DNA of 64,000 nucleotides, taken from positions 62,001 through 126,000 of the forward strand of contig NZ_BMYZ01000002.1 in assembly GCF_014652535.1 (NCBI RefSeq). The letters run 5' to 3'. Position numbers and translations under genes: made by a program. Origin of the DNA: Cellvibrio zantedeschiae (GTDB lineage Bacteria; Pseudomonadota; Gammaproteobacteria; Pseudomonadales; Cellvibrionaceae). Shown one piece after another: positions 1 through 7,568 of the stretch; position 1 is the first letter of the stretch; each line of letters begins with the position of its first letter. Under the pieces are notes generated by a model. That model saw only the letters and a list, made by a program, of their open reading frames with translations. It did no database searches and was not told the DNA's origin.

Positions 1-485
1 TTCCGCAAGAATTGTGCGTACCGAGTTGCATCCAAATGATAGGCAAAGTTAATGCTGCTTTTTTTTGATGTGGCAAATTTATTAGCTTTAGCGGCTTGTA
101 TTTCGAAGCTATATTCTCCGAACTCTGCATTTATACCTTTGCTTTTACCATGTAACCAAAAGTGCTGAAAATCGGCGAGGAAGCTGCCTTGTCCCGTGGT
201 ACCAAAGGGGTGAATATATTCGTCGCCGATTTGTCCCCAATTTTTAAACGAAATCCCTAGCTTGAATACAGCTTTGGTAGCGCGCATGAATTCTTGTTCG
301 TCTATACCTAATAACGAGTGAAATACTCGCATTGGCGGAATAGTCGCTTCACCAACACCCACAGTACCAATTTGTTCCGACTCAACCAGAACAACTTCAA
401 TTAATTTTCCAAGTTGCTTTGACAAGGCTGCTGCTGCAACCCAACCAGCGGTACCGCCGCCTGCAATTACGACTTTTTTTACCAT
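1..485 (-). CDS. Flavin-dependent (tryptophan-type) halogenase, C-terminus cut by window edge
   Basis: An open frame runs from an ATG at 485 off the left edge, showing about 161 residues. The N-terminus has a Rossmann FAD-binding stretch with the halogenase signature GGGTAGW (residues 9-15), then GVGEATIP (43-50) and an FKLGI segment whose Lys75 matches the catalytic lysine position of PrnA-type halogenases. Enzymes of this family use FADH2, O2 and halide to make a lysine-bound haloamine or hypohalous species. It is the last visible gene of a TonB receptor, SapC, cupin, halogenase run, all on the minus strand. The same neighbourhood is known for halogenases of Caulobacterales and Xanthomonadales whose natural substrates are largely unknown. 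The family call is firm; the substrate is not known. Confidence 0.88.
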   Translation of the reverse strand, partial: MVKKVVIAGGGTAGWVAAAALSKQLGKLIEVVLVESEQIGTVGVGEATIPPMRVFHSLLGIDEQEFMRATKAVFKLGISFKNWGQIGDEYIHPFGTTGQGSFLADFQHFWLHGKSKGINAEFGEYSFEIQAAKANKFATSKKSSINFAYHLDATRYAQFLR

Positions 486-537
486 ATTATTTTTCAACGC
501 TAGTCACTCTTTATTAGGTTGTTGTAGATAATTCCAT

Positions 538-1572
538 TTAGCGGTTTAGCTTATTCATAAGCATAGCGCGTAACATTTTACTTTTTGTTGTGTCAATTTC
601 GCCAAGATATCCGCGCGCTTGTTCAGGTATGTGCGCGCCTGCCTGCTCAGACTCACCGAAGATGTAATAATCGAAAATATGTTTCCACGCCAATTTTTCA
701 TGTTCAGGTTTATCACGCAAGCTTAGCAATGCGTGATATAAAACATTCATTGCAGGACCCATGTGTTTTGCAGAATTACTCCACCAATAATTAACTAACA
801 CATTAAATGGGCGTTGGGCCTCCACCTGATGCCACCACATACTTGGCAAATATAAGGCATCACCTGCTTCCAATTCAGCAATTTGGCCGTGTTTTATTGC
901 TTCAGCAAATTTGGGATATTTTGTGAAATCAGGGTTGTTAAAGTCAACCATGCTTAATGCTTGCCCACCTGGAGTAGGGGTCAGTGGCCCAGGGTAGAGA
1001 TTGGCGATTTGATCGGGCGGAAAAAGTGTAAACCTACGCTTGCCTACGACACAGCATGCCAAATTATCGGAAGCATCGTAGTGGCAGCAAGCGGTTGTAC
1101 GGTTTCCAATCCAAATACCTATACGCATATCTTCAAGCGGGTAATCCATAACCGGCCGGGGGATAACAACATCGTTCTCTTTCCTGAAATCAGGAAAGTG
1201 TGTATCAATAACATTAGATGCAATGTAGTAAGAGGTAGGATTATTCTCTGGAAAACCTTTTTGTATGAGATCGAGAACCTCATCAATTTTCATTTGCTGA
1301 GTATCGAAATTGAGCTGGGTGCCCAAAGTATCGTAGAAAAAACGCCCTTGTATCTCCGGTGGGCCAATGCAGGCAACGGAAGGGCGGCCGTTATAATGTG
1401 ATTTTAAATAATTAATCGCATTAGCATCTGACTTGCGTCCTTCTTCTACGAGCTTCCAGCGGTTGACCAAACCTTTAATAATTACCGGCGTTTTAGACGA
1501 TAAAATACGCTCATCTAAAGTTTCATTCACGTAGTCGGTAATAACTGTAGTGGTAGCCGTAATCGTTGACAT
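538..1572 (-). CDS. Cupin-like (JmjC/Cupin_8) domain protein
   Basis: This 344-residue protein carries the double-stranded beta-helix signature of Cupin_8/JmjC-like Fe(II)/2-oxoglutarate oxygenases. An HYDASDN segment gives the HxD iron ligands, and the distal histidine is in LPSMWWHQVEAQ. GKRRFTLFPPDQ and LEAGDALYLPS are typical flanking strands. Family members hydroxylate proteins or small molecules, but the substrate here cannot be read. It lies 43 bp downstream of the SapC gene and 52 bp upstream of the halogenase, so co-transcription is likely. The ATG at 1572 has only a weak ribosome binding site. JmjC-like cupin genes next to flavin halogenases and TonB receptors form a recurrent cluster in gammaproteobacteria. 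Confidence 0.85.
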   Translation of the reverse strand: MSTITATTTVITDYVNETLDERILSSKTPVIIKGLVNRWKLVEEGRKSDANAINYLKSHYNGRPSVACIGPPEIQGRFFYDTLGTQLNFDTQQMKIDEVLDLIQKGFPENNPTSYYIASNVIDTHFPDFRKENDVVIPRPVMDYPLEDMRIGIWIGNRTTACCHYDASDNLACCVVGKRRFTLFPPDQIANLYPGPLTPTPGGQALSMVDFNNPDFTKYPKFAEAIKHGQIAELEAGDALYLPSMWWHQVEAQRPFNVLVNYWWSNSAKHMGPAMNVLYHALLSLRDKPEHEKLAWKHIFDYYIFGESEQAGAHIPEQARGYLGEIDTTKSKMLRAMLMNKLNR

Positions 1573-1615
1573 AATTTAAGTTTTTGCGCTGGGTTTGTAG
1601 CTTATTCTGACACTA

Positions 1616-2341
1616 TTATTTTTTGTTATTTTTGATTTCCGTCAACTTTCGAATATTTGTCAGAGAGGTAATTACTGCATAAGCCAAAGGTAAAAAACCC
1701 TTTTTGTTTAGCTTTTCTAATTGTTCACCACTGAGTGCAGTGAGCTTGTCTTCATTAATAGTATAGTTTCCAACTAACTTGATCCTTTCATTATTATTTA
1801 AATCTACATCGATATCGATAGGCTCAAGTAAATCGAATTCCGAAAACATATCAAACATTGCATCTTGTTGTGCCATGCCTTCATGAATCACGTTTAAGTT
1901 TTTCGCAATATGTTCTAGGTATGGACTATTACCTCCATGTTCTAAAAATAAGGGGTAACCGTCTTCTTGACTCACTTTGGGGTGGTCTAAATCGATATGA
2001 ATTACAGGAGTTTTGCTATTGCCTGAGTTCTGCGATTGAAAACCGATTAAAAATGGACCTTTAACAACACTTGCGGGAATGTAATTCGCAGCCCATCCAG
2101 ATCCAAGATTTGGATTTAAAAAAAGATTTTCATTTTGGCTTAGCCCTAAAAGCACAGTAGTGTGGTACTTCTGGGTTTCTAAATTCCGTCTGAATAAAAT
2201 CGTGTATTCTTTTTGTAATTCAATAAACTCTGCTGGAAAAACTAAAACGCTACTTACATTATTTCCAAATTCGGGACCGAAACGCCCAATCACTTTCAAG
2301 TTTTGGTGTGCTACGTTATTGAGTAATACGTTATTTGCCAT
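1616..2341 (-). CDS. SapC family protein
   Basis: A 241-residue protein matching the SapC family (named after a Campylobacter S-layer-linked protein). Recognisable parts are FVFPAEF-like text near residue 35, the central GWAANYIPASVVKGPFLIGFQ region and the C-terminal KGFLPLAYAVITSLTNI helix. It has no signal peptide or membrane segment, so it appears cytoplasmic. SapC proteins are repeatedly encoded beside TonB-dependent receptors and flavin halogenases in Caulobacter, Xanthomonas and Cellvibrio relatives; no biochemical role is established. The gene starts 155 bp after the receptor stop, past an intrinsic terminator, so it may depend on read-through or its own promoter. The family call is confident, the function unknown. 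Confidence 0.85.
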   Translation of the reverse strand: MANNVLLNNVAHQNLKVIGRFGPEFGNNVSSVLVFPAEFIELQKEYTILFRRNLETQKYHTTVLLGLSQNENLFLNPNLGSGWAANYIPASVVKGPFLIGFQSQNSGNSKTPVIHIDLDHPKVSQEDGYPLFLEHGGNSPYLEHIAKNLNVIHEGMAQQDAMFDMFSEFDLLEPIDIDVDLNNNERIKLVGNYTINEDKLTALSGEQLEKLNKKGFLPLAYAVITSLTNIRKLTEIKNNKK

Positions 2342-2420
2342 GTCTTTTACTAGACCTTCAATAAATTGCCTGACTTCAACGGATGGGTAAATATTTACAG
2401 CATTATTTACCTACTAGAGT

Positions 2421-2450
2421 AAAAAAAGCCGCTTTTCAGCGGCTTTTTTT
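2421..2450 (-). terminator. Intrinsic terminator after the TonB receptor gene
   Basis: The stem GCCGC / GCGGC (2428-2443, loop TTTTCA) is flanked by seven A on the left and seven T on the right, so it can work in both directions. On the minus strand it lies 46 bp after the receptor stop and before the SapC gene, so it may trim expression of SapC, cupin and halogenase relative to the receptor. Confidence 0.8.
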
Positions 2451-2495
2451 CTTATCAGAGATAAGGTGTTCTAATTAAATATAAAAACTATTTAA

Positions 2496-5400
2496 TTAGA
2501 AGGTATAACGAGCACCCAATTGGTAACGAGCACCCAAGTCATACATATCCCACATCATGGCGTAGTTACGGCCATGAGAGCGACTGTTTTCACCAGTTAC
2601 GTTAAGACCTTCAAGAGAAACGGTCAAAGCGTCAGTGATTGCGTAACTTACGTTAAGATCGATTTGAGAGTAAGCCTCGATATAACGTGGGTTAGCAGAA
2701 CCACCACGGTTTGTTTCATTCAGGTATTCACCACGCCAGTTGTAAGCGATACGAGCTTGAAGGCCATCTTTCTCATACATGGCAACCAAGTTTGCTGTAT
2801 CGCTCAAACCAACGAGAGCAAATTGAGACTGGGTGAAAGAGCCTTCGTTATTGAAGCCAACATCACCGCGAACAAGCGTGTAGTTCGCTTGAACACCAAA
2901 ACCGGTCTCGCCGAAGAAGTGCTGCACAGCAAATTCAGCACCGTAGATCTTAGCTTCTTTACCGTTATTTGGGGTGTTGGTGCTGAATACTGTTAATGGG
3001 TCAGTATCATTGCTCTCAATATCCCAACCAGCATGGTTTGCCAAGAAGAAGTTTTGTGCGTCAGTACCGGTGTAGTCAGAATTGCCAAATTGAGCGATCC
3101 AATCTGCAGAGCCTTTACCGAACTGGGTGTAAACTGTTTGGTTGAACAGGGTATCATCGTTAATCGCAATGCCTTTCGCTTTCAATGCAGCAGCCGCAGC
3201 TTGTACTCTTGGGCCATTGGTTGAGTTACGAATATTCAACAAGGTACGGTTTACACGCTCAGAACCAATAAAGTTCTTAACGTTCTTCTGGAATATACCA
3301 GCAGATACATAACTAGTGTCGTCGTAATACCATTCTAACGACATATCAAGGTTGCTTGATTCTAACGGTAATAGACCTGGGTTTGATGCGCTTGCTACAG
3401 GTACTGAACCTAAGTAGGTTGAACCACCACCTGCGCCGAAGCCAGATGCTGATACACCCAAGCTACCCAAGCCCGCTCTAGCGATAGTTTTGCCTACTGA
3501 GAAACGGCCAATCAAATCGTCAGAGATGTGCAGGGTGAAGTCCAAGCTTGGAAGCAGGTTGTCATAGCTTGCTTCAGCTTCAGCCAGAGAAGCAGGCTTA
3601 GAGCTATCTACACGAATAGCAACGTCGTTGTTATCTTCCCAAACAGTTTTATAAGCAGATGCTAGAGAGCTTGATTCAACGTCGGTAGTTTCGTAACGCA
3701 AGCCAGTCAAAATGTCGAAAGGCATGCTGCCAAAATCACCGCCCAACTTAAATTGGAAGTAAGCAGCTTGAGTCTTCTCATTTACCAAGTTGTCAGCAGT
3801 TTGCTTCATCTTCGCTGGCAAAATGTTTGCGTAACGAGGAATCTTCTGCGCTGCTACGTACAAGTCTGCTGCATTAGCTTTAAAGCCATAACCACCGGCT
3901 TTTGGAGTCCAATCGTCAAACTCGCCTTGGATGTCGAAAGGCTGAACCAAATTGCCAAATTCACCTGGGTAGCCCGCGTTCCAGTTACCCAATGCTACGT
4001 TTTCTGCAGCATAGTTAAGTGAGTGAGATTCCATTTCTTTTGATTCAATGCCGAAATCAAATTGGCTCTTATCATCAAATTTATAGGTACCATCCAATCT
4101 GTATTGGTCAACAGTCGCTTTTTGATCCGCTTGACGCAAGTTGAACATAGACGAACTAACGTCAAGGTTGTCAGTTTTACCATTTACACCAGGCTTCACG
4201 TAGCCTGCGTTACCACCTTTACTGTCATCATACTTGTTAAGGTAAGTTGGGAACTCTGAACCGAACCACCACTCACGTGCAACAACAGTTGGAGCACCGA
4301 GACCCATACGGATTGAACCTGCACCAAATGGGCCAGTACCACGGCTGTGCATTTCAGAGTTGTGACCATCTAATCTCAACTCAAGTGCATCGTTAACTTG
4401 GTATGCCAAGTTGATACCAAATGAACCCAAGGTGTTGGTTTGCTCTCTCCACTGTTGCTCAAAACCTTCATCGATACCATCTGGGTAGCTTTCTCTGGCA
4501 TAGATAGGAGTGGCAATAGTTTGGCTATCAAAGGTAACTTCTTGCAATCTGGCACCTGTTTGCATCCAGTTACCGGTTTGACCCAAGGCTTCCTCAATTT
4601 GGTTTTCTGCAAACGTATAGTCCACAGTACCTTTGAAGTCTTCAGTAGGTGCGAATTGAAGAGTTAACTGCGCGTTATCACGAGTACGCTGGGTATCAGT
4701 GAATTCATAACGCAAATCGTTAGGACGTGCATACAACTGACCTTCTTTAGGTGCATTATTCACCTTGGTGTTGGCGTTGTTCCACATTCTAGCTGGAGCA
4801 TTGACTGAGTCCCAAGTACGGATGTTCCAGTCGTTAACTGTAGCACCTACGGTACCTGAGTCACGCTCTTGGTGGCTAACGCTCAAGCCAACGCCGAAAG
4901 TAGCGTCGCTATTAGCCCAGCTTACAAGACCTGCCAATTCTGGGGTAACGTCATCACCAACACGGTTGGTAGAATCCATTACTGCTTTAACACCAACGCT
5001 TCCGTTGAACCCATCGCGATCCAATGGTTTAGCAGTTTTGATGTTAACGGTTGCGCCAATACCACCAGTGGTGATGTTTGCTTTACCGGTTTTGTATACT
5101 TCTACGCCCGCAACACCTTCAGAAGCGATGTTAGCGAAGTCGAAAGCTCTTGAACCGCCGCCGTCACCGTTAAAGGTAGATGCAGCTGGCATAGAACGGC
5201 CGTTCAAGGTAATCATGTTGTTTTCTGCGCCGAAACCACGCACAGTAATTTGCGAACCTTCACCGTTACTACGGCTGATAGAAACACCGGTAATACGTTG
5301 CAAAGATTCTGCAAGGTTTGTATCAGGGAACTTACCCATGTCTTCAGCAGAAATCGCATCAACAACACCGGCTGAATCGCGTTTGATATCCATGGCAGCT

Positions 5401-5546
5401 TGCAAGCTCGCCTTGATACCTGTAACTACGATTTCTTCAGCGTCGTCTTGGGCGTAAGCCATTGAACCTGCTGTTAAAGAAATGATCGATGCTACCGCTG
5501 CTGTTAGTGGTCGTACTCTGAAGTTTTTTTGTAAAGTTTTAAGCAT
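2496..5546 (-). CDS. TonB-dependent receptor (Xanthomonas/Caulobacter type)
   Basis: A 1016-residue outer-membrane active transporter. A Sec signal peptide ends near residue 32 (SMAYA), followed by a TonB box (EEIVVTG, 37-43), a plug domain with DTNLAESLQRITGVSISR and ITVRGFGAENNMITLNGR, and a long barrel ending in aromatic LGARYTF, as expected for BAM-assembled proteins. The length and plug text fit the TIGR01782 class, commonly associated with oligosaccharide uptake and not classical siderophores. The ATG at 5546 has a GGAGG site 10 nt upstream. It heads the SapC-cupin-halogenase gene set and has its own promoter and structured leader, so regulated expression is likely. The substrate is not predictable from sequence alone. 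Confidence 0.95.
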   Translation of the reverse strand: MLKTLQKNFRVRPLTAAVASIISLTAGSMAYAQDDAEEIVVTGIKASLQAAMDIKRDSAGVVDAISAEDMGKFPDTNLAESLQRITGVSISRSNGEGSQITVRGFGAENNMITLNGRSMPAASTFNGDGGGSRAFDFANIASEGVAGVEVYKTGKANITTGGIGATVNIKTAKPLDRDGFNGSVGVKAVMDSTNRVGDDVTPELAGLVSWANSDATFGVGLSVSHQERDSGTVGATVNDWNIRTWDSVNAPARMWNNANTKVNNAPKEGQLYARPNDLRYEFTDTQRTRDNAQLTLQFAPTEDFKGTVDYTFAENQIEEALGQTGNWMQTGARLQEVTFDSQTIATPIYARESYPDGIDEGFEQQWREQTNTLGSFGINLAYQVNDALELRLDGHNSEMHSRGTGPFGAGSIRMGLGAPTVVAREWWFGSEFPTYLNKYDDSKGGNAGYVKPGVNGKTDNLDVSSSMFNLRQADQKATVDQYRLDGTYKFDDKSQFDFGIESKEMESHSLNYAAENVALGNWNAGYPGEFGNLVQPFDIQGEFDDWTPKAGGYGFKANAADLYVAAQKIPRYANILPAKMKQTADNLVNEKTQAAYFQFKLGGDFGSMPFDILTGLRYETTDVESSSLASAYKTVWEDNNDVAIRVDSSKPASLAEAEASYDNLLPSLDFTLHISDDLIGRFSVGKTIARAGLGSLGVSASGFGAGGGSTYLGSVPVASASNPGLLPLESSNLDMSLEWYYDDTSYVSAGIFQKNVKNFIGSERVNRTLLNIRNSTNGPRVQAAAAALKAKGIAINDDTLFNQTVYTQFGKGSADWIAQFGNSDYTGTDAQNFFLANHAGWDIESNDTDPLTVFSTNTPNNGKEAKIYGAEFAVQHFFGETGFGVQANYTLVRGDVGFNNEGSFTQSQFALVGLSDTANLVAMYEKDGLQARIAYNWRGEYLNETNRGGSANPRYIEAYSQIDLNVSYAITDALTVSLEGLNVTGENSRSHGRNYAMMWDMYDLGARYQLGARYTF

Positions 5547-5580
5547 AAGACTATGCCTCCAGTGATTGTTATTAGATTAA

Positions 5581-5717
5581 AAGCCACTGACCTCGTGGCT
5601 TTAAACTGTTCCTGTCAGCCGTGGTTAGTGGCTAAGCAAGAAGCAAGATTCCAATTGGGTTGTGCAGGTGGATTGGAACCTTACTACCTGAATACTTCCT
5701 TCTGCGAGTTAGTATTC
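5581..5717 (-). promoter_or_regulatory. Structured 5' leader of the TonB receptor mRNA
   Basis: Three hairpins can be read in the untranslated leader: GAATACT / AGTATTC (5690-5696 with 5711-5717), TTCCAAT / ATTGGAA (5649-5655 with 5672-5678), and AAAGCCAC / GTGGCTTT (5581-5588 with 5596-5603). The last sits about 35 nt upstream of the start codon. They match no riboswitch class I recognise. A post-transcriptional control role is inferred from the leader length and the series of stems. Confidence 0.4.
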
Positions 5718-5760
5718 AAAGTTCTTTATGAGCATTTTTTGTAATTGAACGGCTGCTCAT
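5716..5760 (-). CDS. Possible 14-residue leader peptide upstream of the TonB receptor
   Basis: Inside the receptor leader a short frame encodes MSSRSITKNAHKEL. Its ATG at 5760 is preceded by a purine-rich AAGGGAAAGTGAG stretch that would be a good ribosome binding site. Its TGA stop overlaps the first leader hairpin (5711-5717), so ribosomes leaving the short frame could influence folding downstream. No run of a single amino acid is present, so it does not look like a classical amino-acid attenuator. Short frames with fair ribosome sites also occur by chance, so this call is tentative. Confidence 0.25.
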   Translation of the reverse strand: MSSRSITKNAHKEL

Positions 5761-5832
5761 CTCACTTTCCCTTCTATATTTCTAATAGAAATTCTCTCAA
5801 CGCCTGGCGGCGCGACCAGCTTTATTAACATG

Positions 5833-5846
5833 GTTATATTTATAAC
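5833..5846. promoter_or_regulatory. Inverted repeat, possible operator for the TonB receptor
   Basis: GTTATATTTATAAC is a perfect 6+6 inverted repeat around TT, set within a longer imperfect symmetry (about 5825-5860). It lies about 30-45 bp downstream of the predicted transcription start, a position where a bound repressor could block transcription. No specific regulator is identified. Confidence 0.3.
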
Positions 5847-5881
5847 ACCTTGGTAATAAAAACACCTCTCCGATATGGTCA

Positions 5882-5910
5882 TTGATACTATAACCGCGGG
5901 TGGGTGTCAA
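5882..5910 (-). promoter_or_regulatory. Sigma-70 promoter for the TonB receptor
   Basis: On the minus strand TTGACA (5905-5910) is followed by a 17-bp spacer and TATCAA (5882-5887). This is a perfect -35 with a 4/6 -10 at optimal spacing. It predicts a transcript start near 5875 and an untranslated leader of about 330 nt. Confidence 0.55.
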
Positions 5911-6063
5911 CGGTAGAACACTGCAATTCTAGCTGGTTTTTTAAAAATAGCGACCAAAATATCTTACGTAAAATATTCAATTTCAAATGTAATTATTTTT
6001 TTGCCAGCAAAATAATCAATTTGAATTTAGGCGCCATATGGGCAGTATTGGGTGGAATCAATG

Positions 6064-6090
6064 AAAAAAGAGCACCCAAATTGGGTGCTC
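6064..6090 (-). terminator. Strong intrinsic terminator, minus strand
   Basis: GAGCACCCAA and TTGGGTGCTC form a near-perfect palindrome (6070-6090). On the minus strand it is followed by six U (6064-6069). No protein-coding gene ends just upstream of it on that strand; the nearest, the LytTR gene, ends at 6523. This supports a separate short transcript. Confidence 0.7.
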
Positions 6091-6162
6091 TAAATGCCCG
6101 GAGGCTCTCCATTACATAACAGTTGCCTGAATACAAAAATGAGGTATCAGAACACCTGATGC
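6064..6162 (-). ncRNA. Candidate small RNA
   Basis: A promoter-like element (6169-6197) and a strong terminator (6064-6090) on the same strand frame a transcript of about 99 nt with no meaningful reading frame. Within it I see an ATCAG / CTGAT stem near the 5' end, and a GGAG-AGC-CTCC stem whose CCUCC arm could pair with ribosome binding sites, before the terminator. It resembles no RNA family I recognise. Alternatively the terminator only ends LytTR mRNA and the promoter match is chance in AT-rich DNA. Confidence 0.4.
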
Positions 6163-6168
6163 ACTTGC

Positions 6169-6197
6169 ATACTAAAATTGAAAATTTTTATTGTCAA
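6169..6197 (-). promoter_or_regulatory. Promoter-like element for the candidate small RNA
   Basis: TTGACA (6192-6197), a 17-bp spacer and TAGTAT (6169-6174) on the minus strand give a consensus -35 and 4/6 -10, with a predicted start near 6162. AT-rich surroundings raise the chance-match rate. Confidence 0.4.
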
Positions 6198-6522
6198 TAT
6201 GACTATAACAAAATAATAAAAATACTTTTACTTGTGGTGGTAAGTAAGTTTTATCATATAAATAGATGTGCGGCAGATTGTGGTTTTTTAGTTTTCGGAG
6301 AGTGGTGAAAACTTTGCGTCATCTTGGGAATTATTTTTTATATTTAATTGTTTTTTTTAAAATAAAAAAATTGAGCTGCGAGTAGTTAGCCATAAGTGAA
6401 TTTTTAATGTTCATATCGTGAACGTAGGTAGCTAGGAACTTTCCGAAAAATTATTTGCGTTTCCACGAGAAGAAAAAAGCTTTGTGTTTATTTTTTGAGT
6501 GCATTTGATTCGGCTATAAATA
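6198..6522. other. AT-rich intergenic region
   Basis: This stretch lies between the candidate small RNA promoter and the LytTR gene stop at 6523. It is markedly AT-rich, with T and A runs near 6330-6370. I see no convincing gene, terminator or repeat in it. Confidence 0.6.
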
Positions 6523-7458
6523 TCAAGTGAGACTTAACAGTGTTTTGAATTCCTCCCTATAGCGGCGAGAGAGTGTAAGAATTTCTTTGTTGCGTAAAGT
6601 TACTTGATAGTCGCCAGTATCCAGCGGTTGTATTTCCTGAATTTGTTCGAGATTGACGATGGTGGAGCGATGTATGCGTGTGAAATTAGATGGCAATAAT
6701 TTTTCTAATTTATCCATAGTAATGCGCATAGGGTAGACACTATTTTTAATATGCAAATTAGCATAATTGCCCGATGCCTCAATCCATTCTATGTCTGCTG
6801 TTTGAATTAAAAACTCGCGCCCGAGTTTTTTTATTAACAAGCGTTCTGGTGGTGATTCAGACGTTGCGTCTTCATTTTCTTCATCCTTGGCTAAATAACT
6901 GGCTTCACCTTGTAGGCGTCGCACAATAAGTCTGTATCCAAACACGACTAATGCCACCGTCAAATAGGTTTGCGCGTCCTTTCGGTATTCATATAAAGAC
7001 TCAATCAATAGATTTCCAAATTCATAATCTTGATTCATCGCGGAATAGGTGAGATTACGAATCGCCACCATGCCCGCTACGTGGATGGCCGAAAAAGGAA
7101 TGGTCGCCAATAGGTGGCATGCCAGCCGAGTTTTTAAACCCAGCTTCTCCAGCCAGCGATCATTCACGAATATTCCCAGTGGAATGAGTAGCAAAATCAT
7201 AAGCGCGCTGGATATTTCCCAGCAGAAGGGTTTCCACGTTGGGACCACATGTCCGGCTCGTTGGTATTCCATGAGTTTGGTAGTGGCTAACACAGCAACG
7301 TTGATGCTGAACCACCCAACCAAAAGCGCGCTTGCCCAGAGTCGTTGATGCTTTAAAAAATGTTGAATCTGCTGGTTGGACATCTTGCTCATTCGGTGCT
7401 CGGGTGGAAAGGGCGTGAGTGTGTGCGTTGCAGTATAAACCGCAATAGAGTTGGTCAC
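6523..7458 (-). CDS. LytTR-family membrane-anchored transcriptional regulator
   Basis: A 311-residue protein with about four N-terminal membrane helices (roughly residues 36-58, 80-100, 112-132 and 160-180) and a C-terminal LytTR DNA-binding domain (about 208-308). The domain shows the typical IEASGNYANLHI, FTRIHRSTIVNL and LTLSRRYREEF segments. LytTR proteins bind DNA through a beta-sheet domain; with a membrane N-terminus this one probably senses a membrane or lipid signal without a receiver domain. The GTG at 7458 has a weak AGG site; ATG at 7392 or 7383 is possible. It is divergent from an acyltransferase gene, a pairing common in marine gammaproteobacteria, so it probably controls that neighbour. 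Confidence 0.88.
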   Translation of the reverse strand: MTNSIAVYTATHTLTPFPPEHRMSKMSNQQIQHFLKHQRLWASALLVGWFSINVAVLATTKLMEYQRAGHVVPTWKPFCWEISSALMILLLIPLGIFVNDRWLEKLGLKTRLACHLLATIPFSAIHVAGMVAIRNLTYSAMNQDYEFGNLLIESLYEYRKDAQTYLTVALVVFGYRLIVRRLQGEASYLAKDEENEDATSESPPERLLIKKLGREFLIQTADIEWIEASGNYANLHIKNSVYPMRITMDKLEKLLPSNFTRIHRSTIVNLEQIQEIQPLDTGDYQVTLRNKEILTLSRRYREEFKTLLSLT

Positions 7459-7568
7459 ACCTGGCTTCCGTTCGTCACATCTTCACGTAGAACAATCACT
7501 TAGCATCAATACACAAGTCGGGCGTCCCTTAGGATGGCGTTTATACAACGCAAACTTAAGAGGCGCAT

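Noticed and set aside
4765-5457. 230-codon open frame on the plus strand inside the TonB receptor gene
   Set aside because: It is antisense to a well-recognised receptor, its protein has low-complexity Ala/Pro/Ser composition, and it has no family match or ribosome site; it is a codon-bias shadow.
5904-6308. Two short plus-strand open frames in the AT-rich region
   Set aside because: No ribosome site or family features, and they overlap the candidate small RNA and promoter signals on the other strand.
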